64,000 bases of DNA from Clostridium sp. D33t1_170424_F3 (GCF_015667585.1 NZ_JADPEG010000014.1:33082-97081), one strand, 5' to 3'. Positions 9,326 through 19,152 are shown, numbered from the stretch's first letter. A program made the numbers and translations. The notes: generated from the sequence alone by a model not told the origin.

Positions 9326-10003
9326 TTATTCCACAGCTTCAAACTCCAAAGAGTCGACGAGGGACTCGAAGACAGCCTCCCCGTCTTCCTGGCTGGATAG
9401 GGGAGAGGCGTACGAGAAGGAATAGATGCTGTTGACATCGGTAAAACACAGGTTGTACATATCATAGGAATTGCCGTAAATGTCGCTTTGATAATGAAGC
9501 AGCATGGCGCAATGCTCTTCAAATTTTCCCTGCTGGACCTCCGCGTCCTCCGGATTTGTGGCGTTTTTCATCAAACTGCGGGAAAAAGACGCCAAAGTCA
9601 CGTAGGCGTCGTCGTCGTTTGACAGATCGATTGTTCCGGTGTCGTCAATCATATGGCTGGTGTTAAACAGTCCGCCCGATGGGGTATGGTGGTTAAAGCC
9701 TGCCTCATGTGTGTCCGTTGTCCATTCAGCGGGAATCCAATAGGTAACGTCCCCGATGGTGTAGTCCTCCATGGTTTCAAACTCGGTATCTGTTTTGTCG
9801 CCGGGTTCTTCACTGGAGGCCGGCGATTCAGACGAGGGGGTTGCTTCTTCCGAAGAAGCTTTGGAAAACGGCGTTGTGCTGGAGGATTCCACCTCATGGC
9901 GCGATGAAGGCGGTGCGGAAGAGGGGGAGACGGCGTTCTCCCCACAGGATGCGGTACACAAAAGCATGCCTGCCGCCAAAATCAGGCTAACAATTTTTTT
10001 CAT
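9326..10003 (-). CDS. Lipoprotein with Ser-rich linker, function unknown
   Basis: 225 residues. Signal peptide with lipobox ending at Cys-20 (LLCTASCGE), then a Ser/Pro/Glu-rich linker to about residue 75, then a roughly 145-residue globular domain opening YTIGDVTYWIPAEW. That layout resembles cell-surface lipoproteins of Clostridia whose domain follows a PsbP-like pattern, but I cannot name a family with confidence. Start ATG has AAGGAGGG upstream. It stands alone with its own terminator. Confidence 0.8.
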   Translation of the reverse strand: MKKIVSLILAAGMLLCTASCGENAVSPSSAPPSSRHEVESSSTTPFSKASSEEATPSSESPASSEEPGDKTDTEFETMEDYTIGDVTYWIPAEWTTDTHEAGFNHHTPSGGLFNTSHMIDDTGTIDLSNDDDAYVTLASFSRSLMKNATNPEDAEVQQGKFEEHCAMLLHYQSDIYGNSYDMYNLCFTDVNSIYSFSYASPLSSQEDGEAVFESLVDSLEFEAVE

Positions 10004-10056
10004 ATTCTTCCCTCCTTGTTTTTATTCTAAGACAAAAATTCACATAAGACAAGAAA

Positions 10057-10097
10057 AATCCCGCCATGGTGAAGATCTTTCTCCAACCGGCGGGATT
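10057..10097 (-). terminator. Terminator after ROK gene
   Basis: AATCCCGCC pairs with GGCGGGATT around a 23-base loop region, followed on the minus strand by TTTTTC. Confidence 0.65.
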
Positions 10098-10111
10098 CCG
10101 TTTTGATGATA

Positions 10112-11356
10112 TTAAATTTCTGCTGCAACGGGGACCGTCTGCATCAGCTTGCCGGGGTCCGCCAGGATTTTCTGCGCCGCGATAGCCGCCGCACCCAACA
10201 GCGCGGGACTGCCCGGCAGGCGGTTAATCTCAATGGCTACATCCCCGCTGGTCATCGGGTTCACGCAGGAACGCACTTTGGTTTGGACGATTTTGAGCAG
10301 CCGTTCCGATGCGATTTCCGCCAGTTCGTCGCCAATGACGATCAGGCCGGGATTGAACTGGTTGATCAGGTTGACGATGCCGATGGAAAGGAATCCGCAG
10401 ATGTTGTCGTACTCGCGGCAGGCGACGGCGTCCCCATCGCAAATCGCATCGGCAATGGCGGCGGCGCTCAGATTTTGCGCTTTCAGGGCGGAGGCTTCTC
10501 CCGCTTCCAGACATTTCATGATGTTTTCCCGCAGGACGATGGTAGAGCAGTATTTTTCCAAACAACCGCGGTTGCCGCATTCACACGGCAGACCCCTGTA
10601 GTCGATTGAGTTATGGCCGAACTCGCCTGCGATGCCGCGCTGTCCCATGACCAGTTTTCCGTTGGAGATCATGCCGCAGCCGATGCCTTCGCCCGCCAGC
10701 ACATAGATCATATCCTGCGTGTCATAGGTGTCGCCGTAATACCAGAGCTGTGCAAAGGCGCTGGCATTGGCGTCGTTTGCGATATAGAAGGGGAGGTCCA
10801 GGTTTTCCGTCAATGTTTTGCGGATGGGAAAGTCCTGCCATCCGGCAAGCTCCGTCACAAAAAACAGGCAGTCCCGTTCTTCGTGATAGGGACCGGGCAT
10901 CGCCATGCAGGCCGCGGCAATTTCCGTATCGGGGTTTTCTGCCAGGACGGTTTCAACCGCCGCGCGGATGCGCGGAATGGTCGTTTGGACTGATTCGCGG
11001 GGCGCGATCGGGTATTCCTGCACGCTGGTCAGTTTGCCGGACAGGCCGGCCAGGGAGATATAGAACGCGCTGCGCGTCATGCGGATACTGATCACCTTGC
11101 AACGTTCTTCATTTAGAGTGATGCCGATGGAACGCCTGCCTTTCATACCGCTCATCAGACCGGTTTCCACAACGAGCCCGCATTCAATGAATTCTGCAAT
11201 GATGTTTGTAATGGTTGCCTGCTTCAGTCCGGAAAGATGTGCCAGCGTTGCGCGGGAGCATACCCCCTGCTGCCGCAGCAGGTCCATAATGAGCGCACGG
11301 TTGATGAACTGGCTCCTTTCCTGGTTGATACTTTTGCGGTCAATGGAATCGTTCAT
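10112..11356 (-). CDS. ROK-family transcriptional repressor
   Basis: 414 residues. N-terminal winged helix about 20-80 (CSRATLAHLSGLKQATITNI), then a ROK sugar-kinase-like domain with GEFGHNSID and the zinc motif CECGNRGCLE near residue 250. The phosphate-binding DxGxT motif is not evident (the equivalent stretch reads ISIRMTRSAFYISL), which fits a sugar-sensing repressor (NagC/XylR type) rather than a kinase. ATG 11356 is used because GGAG lies eight bases upstream; the frame continues 25 codons further without a better site. It lies among the three giant glycan-active proteins and is the obvious candidate to control them; that is inferred. Confidence 0.88.
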   Translation of the reverse strand: MNDSIDRKSINQERSQFINRALIMDLLRQQGVCSRATLAHLSGLKQATITNIIAEFIECGLVVETGLMSGMKGRRSIGITLNEERCKVISIRMTRSAFYISLAGLSGKLTSVQEYPIAPRESVQTTIPRIRAAVETVLAENPDTEIAAACMAMPGPYHEERDCLFFVTELAGWQDFPIRKTLTENLDLPFYIANDANASAFAQLWYYGDTYDTQDMIYVLAGEGIGCGMISNGKLVMGQRGIAGEFGHNSIDYRGLPCECGNRGCLEKYCSTIVLRENIMKCLEAGEASALKAQNLSAAAIADAICDGDAVACREYDNICGFLSIGIVNLINQFNPGLIVIGDELAEIASERLLKIVQTKVRSCVNPMTSGDVAIEINRLPGSPALLGAAAIAAQKILADPGKLMQTVPVAAEI

Positions 11357-11651
11357 AATCAATTCTCCAATCCAATTATTGGCGGCTTGCCCCACGTCCC
11401 CATCGTACGGCGAGACCTTACTAACTCTCAATATACACGATTTTTTACAAATATTAGTTCTATTTCGATATTAACATTACTTTGAACAAATTTATATATC
11501 GAATAAACTGTGTGACATATATTATATATTATTTCTATAAATTATTGACAATAAAAATAAGAAAAGGTTTAAATAGATAAGAAATTATAAGAGCTAATGT
11601 TTACTGGTTAAATGCTTTCACAACGCCCCTTTGCATATTGAGGAAATAACA
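11357..11651. other. Intergenic region upstream of ROK gene
   Basis: AT-rich, no gene. On the minus strand it should hold the ROK promoter. I see several imperfect TTAGTT/TTAAC-like half sites around 11450-11480 but no clean palindrome. Confidence 0.4.
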
Positions 11652-11682
11652 GGCCGCCGTGCAAATTTACTGCACGGCGGCC
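11652..11682 (-). terminator. Terminator after the 2181-residue protein gene
   Basis: 12-bp stem GGCCGCCGTGCA / TGCACGGCGGCC, loop of seven. The U-tract (TGTTATTT) is weak. It lies about 85 bases after the stop codon. Confidence 0.7.
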
Positions 11683-11766
11683 CGTAGCCTTTTCAGGTAA
11701 CATCAAAGCGCGGATGGATCAGATGCCAGCGCTTAGCATATCTGCGGCGGCTTTCAGTGGCGGCAA

Positions 11767-14700
11767 TCAGCCAATGGTTACCGTGCAGTGTTTGACCGGG
11801 TTTTGACTTGGCATCTGGGTATAGACGCCGGCGCTCTGGCCCGGTGTGCCAACTGCCCAAATTCTGTAGTAGTAATCGTTGCCGATCCTGGCCACATACT
11901 GCGTCTTGAGGACGGAGCCGTCGCCCACGGTGAAGCTCGGCGCGGTATTGCCGTTGACGACCGTCATCTTGAAGCAATACGCCTGTCCTCTCTTGAGGGT
12001 GAAATTCATCGTTGTGTCGGAACGGACATACGCCGCTGCGTTTTGGACGGAGCCAGCCGCGCTGACAACGCCCGTATTGCCGTAGCTGTTGTCCTGCATG
12101 GCGCTGGTGCTGCCCTTGCCGCTGCTGCTCGGCTTCGGGGCATCCTTTACTTCCAGCGCTTTGTAGGCGGCGGTCAGTTCGTCGTTTGCCGCGTCGACCT
12201 CTTCCTGTCCGGCGGTGTCGCTGTTCAGGACGGTGAGCGCGTTGGAGAGGGCCCGATGTAACCGCTGGACGGATTCCGCCGTATATTTGCCGGTATCGAC
12301 GGCCTGCGCGGTTTGGACGTTCTCTTTCAGCGCGTCTTTGTTCGGGATTATGCGCAGGGAAGCCATGGCGTTGGTCAGGCGGTTAAGCGCCGCATTGATT
12401 TCCGCCGGCGTATTCGCGCCTGTGATGTTCTTTGCAGCTTCCAGAGCGGCGAGGAATTCTTCCTGGCCCACGGCAAGATACTGGTCCTTCAGCAGGGGGA
12501 CGATCGCGTCCGCCTGATCGATCACCGTCTGCAAAGCGCTCAGGTCGCTCTGGCGGACCAGGCTTTCCACTGCCGCGCGCAGCTCTTTGTACGCTTTGTC
12601 CACGTCGGCCTTCAAAGGCTCTTTATCGGCAAGGACCGTGTTTGCCGCGTCCAGCTTGGCCAGCATGACCGCCCAGCTTGCGGCGGTGTAATCGCCTTCT
12701 GTGAGCATACCGGCGGATTCCACCAGCTCCTTCAGGCTGTCGGTATTGCCCAGCTCAAAGCTCAGCAGATGGATGGCGTCGATCAGATCGCCCCACGCCG
12801 TGTCGATTGCCGCCTGCGTTGCGGTCTTGTTGCCCTCGACGGCCTGTGCCGCCGCCAGCTTGCTGCGCAGGTTGGTTTGCACAGTCGGAACGGCGAGCTG
12901 GAACTCGTCGCTGTTGATCAGCTGTCCCGCGGTATCGATCACCGTGCGCAGGATCATCTTGTTGACAACGGTGAACGCGATTTCCGCATTTGCATCCGCG
13001 GTCAGGTTGGCGAACGTCATGGAGAAGGCGTTCGGGGTGAAGTCCTCCTGTGCGATGCCGTTGACGGTCACGCCCGCGAACTCCCTGCCTTCCACTGCCG
13101 GGGCAAAGGTCAGAACACTGGTCGCGTTGGGCTGGAGCGTGGCTTTGTAGGAACCGGTGAGGTCCGCGAGTTTCTGGGCCTCGCCGTCCACGGTCAGCTT
13201 GGCCTGACGGCCGCTGTAGCTGACGGAGATGCTGTGCTCGGCCGGTTTTACATCCTTCTTGCCAAAGGCTTCGATCTCTGTGATACAGGTGTTGCCCCAG
13301 GCGTGCAATCCTTCCTTGAGGACCATGCGCAGGTTCGTGACGCCGGTGAGCGGCTCGTCGAAGGAGACCGTATAGCTCTCCTGTGTCTTATCTTCCTTTT
13401 CCCAGGTGGCGGTTACGTCTGCCGCGATGGTCTCCCAGGTGACGCCGTTGTCCTTGGAAATCTGGTAGTCCCACTTGGTCGGGCCCTGCTTTGCGCCGTA
13501 GAAGGTCCAGACAAGCACCTTCTCGAAGCTCTGCGGCTCGTCCCAGTTGAGAGTGATCCAGTTGTCCGGCGTGCCGTCCGGCGCAACGGTGATATGGGTA
13601 CTGCTGGAGCCGTCCAGGCCGTGGTGGCCGTCGATCAGGCTCATGGGGTTGGTCGCCGGGCCCTGAATGCGGGTTGCGGTGACGCTGCTTGCCTTGCGAG
13701 CGATGTTCTCATAGCCGCCCATGGTGGAAACGGTGACAGTATAGGCGGTTTTAGCGGCCTGATACTGCGATTTTACAACAATCGGGATGGTTTTTTCCTG
13801 CATCGGACCGTCTATTGTGACGGTGTAGCTCTCTCCCGGCAGAACGCGTGTGCCGTTGACGTACACAACCGCGTGTTCGCTGTTCGCGGCGGGGGTGATG
13901 TCCACGCTGCCGGCTTCCGCGCCGATGTCCACGGTGTAGTCGGTGACGTCCGCCTGGAAGGCCGGGCTGAGCTCACCCTTGCTGACCGTCAGGCTGCGCA
14001 GGCTGGAATCCTTGTCCGCGTTTTCAAGATCTGCGGCGTTTTCCGCAGTGGAAACCCAAGTGGGCAGGCCCGCCGCAACGACGGCGGATTTATCCCCGTC
14101 GTAGAATTTGACGGTAACATTGGTTTCGGCATTGACCTGTACGCTGACGTTGGAAACCACGTTTTCACTCGGTGTGACCACCAGACCGCCGTCTTTCTGC
14201 TCGACGGAGCAGTTATACGCTTCAAAGCTGCCGTCTTCCTTCTGGGAGACATAGGCTTTGGTCAGGGCGACTTCGCCCAATGCCTTGAAGATTTCATGCA
14301 CGTCGTTGTCGCACGCCGCGCCCTGCGTGACGGAGCCGCCCATGCCGGTGTAACCCGGGACCCAGGTGTTCTTCGGCGCTCTCCACCAGTAGGAAATCAT
14401 ATCGACGTATTCTTCGCCGATAACGGCGTCCACGTGTTTGCCCTTGATCACATCGCCCTGGGAAGCTTCTTCATCTTTCACCCAAAGCTTTGTTTCACGG
14501 TACGGGTCCGCGATGAAGGCCCAGCGCAGGGTGCCGTCAAAGCTCATGAGCTGCGCGCAGGAGCCCATGGCGTTCATGCCGCGCTCCAGGTACTGCTGGT
14601 CGCCGGTCAGTTCGTACAGGTTGAACAGCGCGTAAATGCTCCAGGCGGACCAGCCGTGCGGGGAGTTCATCATATTCGGGGAACCGCTGGTCAGGCCCAT

Positions 14701-17700
14701 CTCCACATCGTACTGGGCTTCCCAGAAACGCAGGGTGCCGCCGTTGATGCGGGAATCCGGGATAATGGATTGCTGGTGCGAGGTGTGGTAGTCGATGATT
14801 TTCAGTGCGGCGTTGGTGTATTTCTCGCGCTCGGCGGAACCGGCCGGGAACATCAGCGCAAATTCGCTGAGCTGGGTGGCGGAGCAGGAGTTCGCGCCGT
14901 CCTCAAAGGTCTGCTGGCCTTCCGTCTCAAAATGGCCGTCCAGGCGGACCAGGTTATCCATGGCACGGGTGACGGACGCAAAGTGGCGGTCGTAGCGCTC
15001 CGTCCATTTGGCGCGCTCGTCTTCGGTCAGGCTTGCGTCGTCCTTGAGCTCCTTTTCCACATGGATCAGCTCCATGATGGACTTGGCCGGGTAGATGACG
15101 GAGGTGTAGTCCGTACCGCCGTTATAGTAGCCGCCGTTGTCCTTCTGCTTGGTCAGCAGGAATTCCGCCAGATTGACAGCGCTTTCCAGATCGCTCCAGT
15201 TGCCGGAGCTCTGGAACTTGTCCACGAAGATGCCCAGCATGGCGGAATGGTTCTGGATGCGGTTTTCCCAGGAGGTGGGCAGATCGGTGGTGACGTCGTA
15301 CATCAGGGGATAGATCTCTTCAAATTTCTCGTCAATGGCCATATCCAGCGCATCGTCCGGGAAATATTTCTTTGCAATATAAGCGGAGTACAGGCCATAG
15401 AATTCTTCCGAATGGGATCCGCCTTTTTGCGGCGCTTCCACAGCGGCCTTGCGGGCCTGCTGGGCGTACCAGGACCAGGATTTACGGATGGAGAACATGC
15501 CCTCCGACTTGTAGCCCGCTTCGTTTTCCGCCCAGAGCTTGTAAACGCCCTCGGCTTTGTCCGCCGCGTCAAAAGTGCAATGATAGACACCATTTCCGTT
15601 GTCCACGGCGTCAAGTGCAGTTTCCGTGCCATCCGACGCAACCAGTGCGACCTTGCCGTTTTTCAGCGGGGACTGGGATTGGATCGTGATTTGGGAGGAC
15701 TCGCCCTCCGCCATCGTATAGCGGTCCGCGTCGATCATCGGCAGCAGGGTATTGTTGGAAATAGTCGGCTTGACGTCCTCGATGGCATTCAGGTCCTCGA
15801 CGGGTTTGAGGTAGACGTTCCAGGTCTTCGTCTCGTTCGCGCCGATGTGGTCCGCGTCCTGCGGATGGCGCTCCGGCAGTTCGCCGGACTGCAGCATGTC
15901 GAGGGATGCGGTATAGATGCGGTGCGCGCCCCACTGGTAATCCAATGTGTAGGAGGCGACCGGCGCGTCGGTCGCAATGGTCATCAACCGGCCGGACGGG
16001 GTGGAAAGATAGCCCCACATATGGGTCTTTTCACAGCGAAGTAGGGTGGGGAAGAGCTGGTCGTTGTACTGCGGATAGCTCTCCAGATAGGTGTTGAAGC
16101 CCAAATTCAGGGAGAGTTTGTCCACCTGCTGTTCCGCGTCTTTGTTATTGGTGACAGAGGCGGTGACCACCAGCTGTTTCTGCTCGTCCACAGAGTAGCG
16201 CATGGAGAAGGTCAGATCCTCCGATGCGGTGCGGGAACGGCCCGTGTAGGTGATGCTGCCGTCTTCGGCCGCTTCGCCCGCGGTCATCGCGATCGCGCGC
16301 CCATTGTATTTCCATACAAAGCCGCCGCGGTCATCCGTGCGCATCGGGATGGTGTACATTTCGCCGCCGATCATGGTCTTCAGAGACTGGATCTGGCCGC
16401 CTGTGTGGTTGATTTCCCACTCGGGTGTGGTGATTTTTTCCTCCAGGCTGGTGGGAGCGGTGTCGGAAAGGGTAACCGCCTGGATACTCATGTTGCCCCA
16501 GTTGCTGTCGTAGGCGTTGGAGATCAGCGCGCGCACCTCAACGGTGTCGTCCGCGCTGGGCGTGCTGTACTGCAGGCGGGCCACGTGGCACACGGCGGGC
16601 GTGCCCGCGGTGGTGACGCTGTTGCCGTAGGTTTCACTGTACTGCACCTCGCCGTTGACGACCAGTTCCAGGGTGATGTCGGAAGCCCATTCGCCGGTGT
16701 AGACGTTCAGGTATTTCATATCCGGGCCGCCGGGGACGTTGAAGGTTACGCCGCTGCCTTCTTTGACAAAGACAAAGCCGTTATGTACGCCTGCCTCGGA
16801 TTCCGGGGTAACGCCGTCCGTGTAGCTGTAGGCGGTTTTGGCGTCCTTGATGATCGGGTTGCTCTGCTGATTGCCGACGCCCGTCATGTTGGTAATCAGG
16901 GAGCTTTCCTGATTCTTGCGGTTGTAGCCGGAAAAAGTGGCGTTGTTGAAATACGCCCAATCCAGATTCCCTTCGGTGGACAGATTGGCGGAGACCGGCG
17001 CGCTGGAAGCTTTACCGGTTACAATAGAACCGTCGTCCTCGATCTGCCGGTCGCTCAGCGCGATGGCGGAGACGTTCATATTGCCCCACTGGCTGCTGTA
17101 TGCCTTGGACACCCAGAGCTTGACTTTGACCTCGTCGTTCGCGTCCGCCGCCTGATACTGGATGGAAAGCAGGTTGTACTTTGCAGGCGTGCCGCTTGTG
17201 GTATCGCTGCTGCCGTAGGTTTCGGTATACTGTACTTCGCCGTTGACGGAGACTTCCGCGGTGATGTCCGCCGCCCATGCGCCGGTATAGATGTTCAGGT
17301 ACCGGGGGGTGAGGCTGGCCGGGACGGTAAATTCCAGACCGTTGTTTGCTCCGGTGAAAACCAGGCCCTTTTTATTGTCGTCTCCCAGGGACTGCACGGG
17401 GGACAATCCGTCCAGGTATAAAAAGTTGGTCTGTGTGTTCTTTGTAACATAATCCTGTTTGCCGATCAGCGTGAGGCCGCCGATCGCCGGGTCCTCGGTG
17501 TCCTTGCGGTTGAACGCGTCAAAGTCGGTGGAGTCGAGCATGACCCAATCGATGCCGCCCTGTTTGGTCAGGTTGGCGGTCGCCGGGGCGTCCAGCACCT
17601 CGCCGGAAGCGAGCGCATCCTCTTTTACAGGCGCTTCGTCGGTTACGGCAATCGCCTGGATGCTCATATTGCCGTAAGTTTCGTCCATCACGGCGGTGAC

Positions 17701-18312
17701 CTCGGCGGTGACGGTTACAATGTCGTCCTCGGAATCCGTCTGGTATTCGATTGTGGAAAGATAACAGTTTGCACCGGAAGAAGTATTCGTTTTACCGTAT
17801 TCGCGGCTGTACTGTTCTTCTCCATTGACGGCGACGGACAGCTTGATCTGGGACGCCCAGGAACCGGTATAAAGACGCACATAGCGGGGATCGATGCTGC
17901 CCGGCAGGGTAAAGGAAACTTTTCCGCCTTTTCCGTTGATCACCTGGCCTTTGCGGTTCTTTTCCGCGGCGTCGGTATAAACGAAGTTGGTCGCGGCGTC
18001 TGTGGCGATCTGTGCCAGCGTGCCGGAGAGTTCCAGGTTGGAAATAACGCTGCCCTCACCCATCTGTGCACAGCTTTCCAGATCCTTGCTGGTGAAGTGG
18101 AACCAGCCAAGCGGGCCTTCCGCCTCCAGGTCTGCCTCAGAAGGGGCAGTGCGCAGTGTGCCTTTGACAGCCGTCGCCGCGGCCTGCATGGAAACGCTCT
18201 GTGCGACGCCGTTGGGGGACAGTTCCACAGCGGCGTTTGCGATGCCGGCGCCGGAAGCCGCCATCAGGGTGGCCAGCATCAGGGCAATCGCTCTTCTTCT
18301 CATCTCAATCAT
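11767..18312 (-). CDS. Giant secreted multimodular protein, alpha/alpha-barrel glycosidase or lyase-like core
   Basis: 2181 residues with an N-terminal signal peptide (ends near GIANAA). Visible order: three related modules of about 170 residues each (about 55-225, 240-420, 435-610; shared pattern YLNIYTGAWAADI, VNGEVQYTETYG and a final GNMSIQAI); a large beta-domain about 630-850 (INHTGGQIQSLK); an alpha-helical region about 940-1300 with repeated Trp/Tyr/Gly-rich hairpins, like six-hairpin glycosidases or lyases; a cadherin-like sandwich about 1437-1530; an F5/8C module about 1534-1687; the shared tail (beta-module, FIVAR helices, linker, 86-residue terminal domain). ATG 18312 follows TAGGAGGAG. 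I cannot assign the catalytic family or substrate. The neighbours suggest host or plant glycans. Confidence 0.85.
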   Translation of the reverse strand: MIEMRRRAIALMLATLMAASGAGIANAAVELSPNGVAQSVSMQAAATAVKGTLRTAPSEADLEAEGPLGWFHFTSKDLESCAQMGEGSVISNLELSGTLAQIATDAATNFVYTDAAEKNRKGQVINGKGGKVSFTLPGSIDPRYVRLYTGSWASQIKLSVAVNGEEQYSREYGKTNTSSGANCYLSTIEYQTDSEDDIVTVTAEVTAVMDETYGNMSIQAIAVTDEAPVKEDALASGEVLDAPATANLTKQGGIDWVMLDSTDFDAFNRKDTEDPAIGGLTLIGKQDYVTKNTQTNFLYLDGLSPVQSLGDDNKKGLVFTGANNGLEFTVPASLTPRYLNIYTGAWAADITAEVSVNGEVQYTETYGSSDTTSGTPAKYNLLSIQYQAADANDEVKVKLWVSKAYSSQWGNMNVSAIALSDRQIEDDGSIVTGKASSAPVSANLSTEGNLDWAYFNNATFSGYNRKNQESSLITNMTGVGNQQSNPIIKDAKTAYSYTDGVTPESEAGVHNGFVFVKEGSGVTFNVPGGPDMKYLNVYTGEWASDITLELVVNGEVQYSETYGNSVTTAGTPAVCHVARLQYSTPSADDTVEVRALISNAYDSNWGNMSIQAVTLSDTAPTSLEEKITTPEWEINHTGGQIQSLKTMIGGEMYTIPMRTDDRGGFVWKYNGRAIAMTAGEAAEDGSITYTGRSRTASEDLTFSMRYSVDEQKQLVVTASVTNNKDAEQQVDKLSLNLGFNTYLESYPQYNDQLFPTLLRCEKTHMWGYLSTPSGRLMTIATDAPVASYTLDYQWGAHRIYTASLDMLQSGELPERHPQDADHIGANETKTWNVYLKPVEDLNAIEDVKPTISNNTLLPMIDADRYTMAEGESSQITIQSQSPLKNGKVALVASDGTETALDAVDNGNGVYHCTFDAADKAEGVYKLWAENEAGYKSEGMFSIRKSWSWYAQQARKAAVEAPQKGGSHSEEFYGLYSAYIAKKYFPDDALDMAIDEKFEEIYPLMYDVTTDLPTSWENRIQNHSAMLGIFVDKFQSSGNWSDLESAVNLAEFLLTKQKDNGGYYNGGTDYTSVIYPAKSIMELIHVEKELKDDASLTEDERAKWTERYDRHFASVTRAMDNLVRLDGHFETEGQQTFEDGANSCSATQLSEFALMFPAGSAEREKYTNAALKIIDYHTSHQQSIIPDSRINGGTLRFWEAQYDVEMGLTSGSPNMMNSPHGWSAWSIYALFNLYELTGDQQYLERGMNAMGSCAQLMSFDGTLRWAFIADPYRETKLWVKDEEASQGDVIKGKHVDAVIGEEYVDMISYWWRAPKNTWVPGYTGMGGSVTQGAACDNDVHEIFKALGEVALTKAYVSQKEDGSFEAYNCSVEQKDGGLVVTPSENVVSNVSVQVNAETNVTVKFYDGDKSAVVAAGLPTWVSTAENAADLENADKDSSLRSLTVSKGELSPAFQADVTDYTVDIGAEAGSVDITPAANSEHAVVYVNGTRVLPGESYTVTIDGPMQEKTIPIVVKSQYQAAKTAYTVTVSTMGGYENIARKASSVTATRIQGPATNPMSLIDGHHGLDGSSSTHITVAPDGTPDNWITLNWDEPQSFEKVLVWTFYGAKQGPTKWDYQISKDNGVTWETIAADVTATWEKEDKTQESYTVSFDEPLTGVTNLRMVLKEGLHAWGNTCITEIEAFGKKDVKPAEHSISVSYSGRQAKLTVDGEAQKLADLTGSYKATLQPNATSVLTFAPAVEGREFAGVTVNGIAQEDFTPNAFSMTFANLTADANAEIAFTVVNKMILRTVIDTAGQLINSDEFQLAVPTVQTNLRSKLAAAQAVEGNKTATQAAIDTAWGDLIDAIHLLSFELGNTDSLKELVESAGMLTEGDYTAASWAVMLAKLDAANTVLADKEPLKADVDKAYKELRAAVESLVRQSDLSALQTVIDQADAIVPLLKDQYLAVGQEEFLAALEAAKNITGANTPAEINAALNRLTNAMASLRIIPNKDALKENVQTAQAVDTGKYTAESVQRLHRALSNALTVLNSDTAGQEEVDAANDELTAAYKALEVKDAPKPSSSGKGSTSAMQDNSYGNTGVVSAAGSVQNAAAYVRSDTTMNFTLKRGQAYCFKMTVVNGNTAPSFTVGDGSVLKTQYVARIGNDYYYRIWAVGTPGQSAGVYTQMPSQNPVKHCTVTIG
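11770..12027 (-). other. Shared C-terminal domain, copy 2
   Basis: 86 residues (VRSDTTMNF to HCTVTIG), nearly identical to the copies in the GH84 and GH27 proteins. Sequence similarity to the GH27 gene continues about 17 bases past the stop codon. Confidence 0.85.
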
Positions 18313-18489
18313 CTTTCTCCTCCTAAGTTAATCTTCCTGTAAAAATTTGCTTGCCTTCCAAAGGGATAATCCAGTTATTTTTACCTCCTTTCAACCCGCG
18401 TCCATCGGCAAGGGGACCTTGTTTGTCCGCTGGTTCGCAGTTGGTATGTAATCTTACATTATCTGTAAAACTAAATGACGCGAGTTTAA

Positions 18490-18509
18490 TAGTTATTTCA
18501 GTTAAAGTA
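18490..18509. promoter_or_regulatory. Operator-like sequence downstream of -10
   Basis: TAGTTATTTCAGTTAAAGTA resembles the palindrome in the GH84 promoter (201-220): 13 of 20 positions agree when compared on the opposite strand. It lies right at the expected transcription start. Shared regulator is inference. Confidence 0.4.
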
Positions 18510-18516
18510 TAACCTT

Positions 18517-18545
18517 ATTAAAGCATATGGGCTTTCAAAAGTCAA
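18517..18545 (-). promoter_or_regulatory. Promoter of the 2181-residue protein gene
   Basis: On the minus strand TTGACT (18540-18545), 17 bp, TTTAAT (18517-18522). The leader to the start codon is about 200 nt and contains no ORF that I can support. Confidence 0.65.
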
Positions 18546-18770
18546 CTAAATATATGAAAACATGTAAAGATTTTGCAAAACTTTCATGCCTTTTGTAAGA
18601 ACGTAGAGTCAAAGAATTTTGACATCTGCTTTGCAGCGAACAAAAATACTTATATTAGTTACTTATATAAGTTAACGATGAAAGTATAGGCCGGAAAAGT
18701 TTTTTTGTCAATGGGATTTTGAAAATATTTCAATAAATACTTAAGGGGAGAAATCCATGGAAAATAAAAA

Positions 18771-18806
18771 CTCCCCGCCAACAGGTGATAACCCGTTGGC
18801 GGGGAG
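18771..18806 (-). terminator. Strong terminator ending the candidate structured RNA
   Basis: 12-bp perfect stem CTCCCCGCCAAC / GTTGGCGGGGAG, followed on the minus strand by TTTTTATTTT. Confidence 0.9.
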
Positions 18807-19110
18807 TACAGATACATGGCCGGTATAGGCTCTTATCCGGTTTTTACCGCAGTGTGCGTTTCCGTCCGTCTTACGCTTCCGAAGATTTACTCAGACGGCA
18901 ATGATGCGGATTTTTAGCCGATCGTCACTGGCAATGCGTAACGGCGTTCTGCCCGGGACGCCCGGTCGGGACACGCTTACAGCGAAGCCATTTTAAGCAA
19001 TTGCGACAGAACAATCCTTTTACAGTTGACATATAACGCCGTTCGCAGACACGAAGTGTCCAACACACCTATGGTGCTTTTAGTGGAGGTTCACTTTAAA
19101 ACGGGGCGTT
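18771..19110 (-). ncRNA. Candidate large structured RNA, about 330 nt
   Basis: Non-coding stretch read on the minus strand. It has many helices: CACC-AUA-GGUG; a GACAC-UUC-GUGUC hairpin; GCUUA/UAAGC; CCGGG-CGU-CCCGG; CCGUCU/AGACGG; a long-range perfect 9-bp pairing AACGGCGUU with AACGCCGUU about 110 nt apart; then the 12-bp terminator. Single-stranded purine-rich joints resemble known large bacterial RNAs. It lies 43 nt after the GH27 stop with no clear promoter of its own, so it may be processed from that transcript. The raiA-motif RNA of Firmicutes is the first identity to test, but I cannot confirm it. Confidence 0.55.
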
Positions 19111-19152
19111 TCCATGTTTTATTTGCAAAAAGGTTGCTTTCAGCGGCAGCAA

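Noticed and set aside
12313..16044. 1243-codon plus-strand frame inside the 2181-residue protein gene
   Set aside because: Antisense shadow with no start signal or family resemblance.
18655..18676. ACTTATATAAGT palindrome upstream of the 2181-residue protein gene
   Set aside because: Perfect 12-mer but upstream of the promoter in AT-rich DNA, where such palindromes arise by chance.
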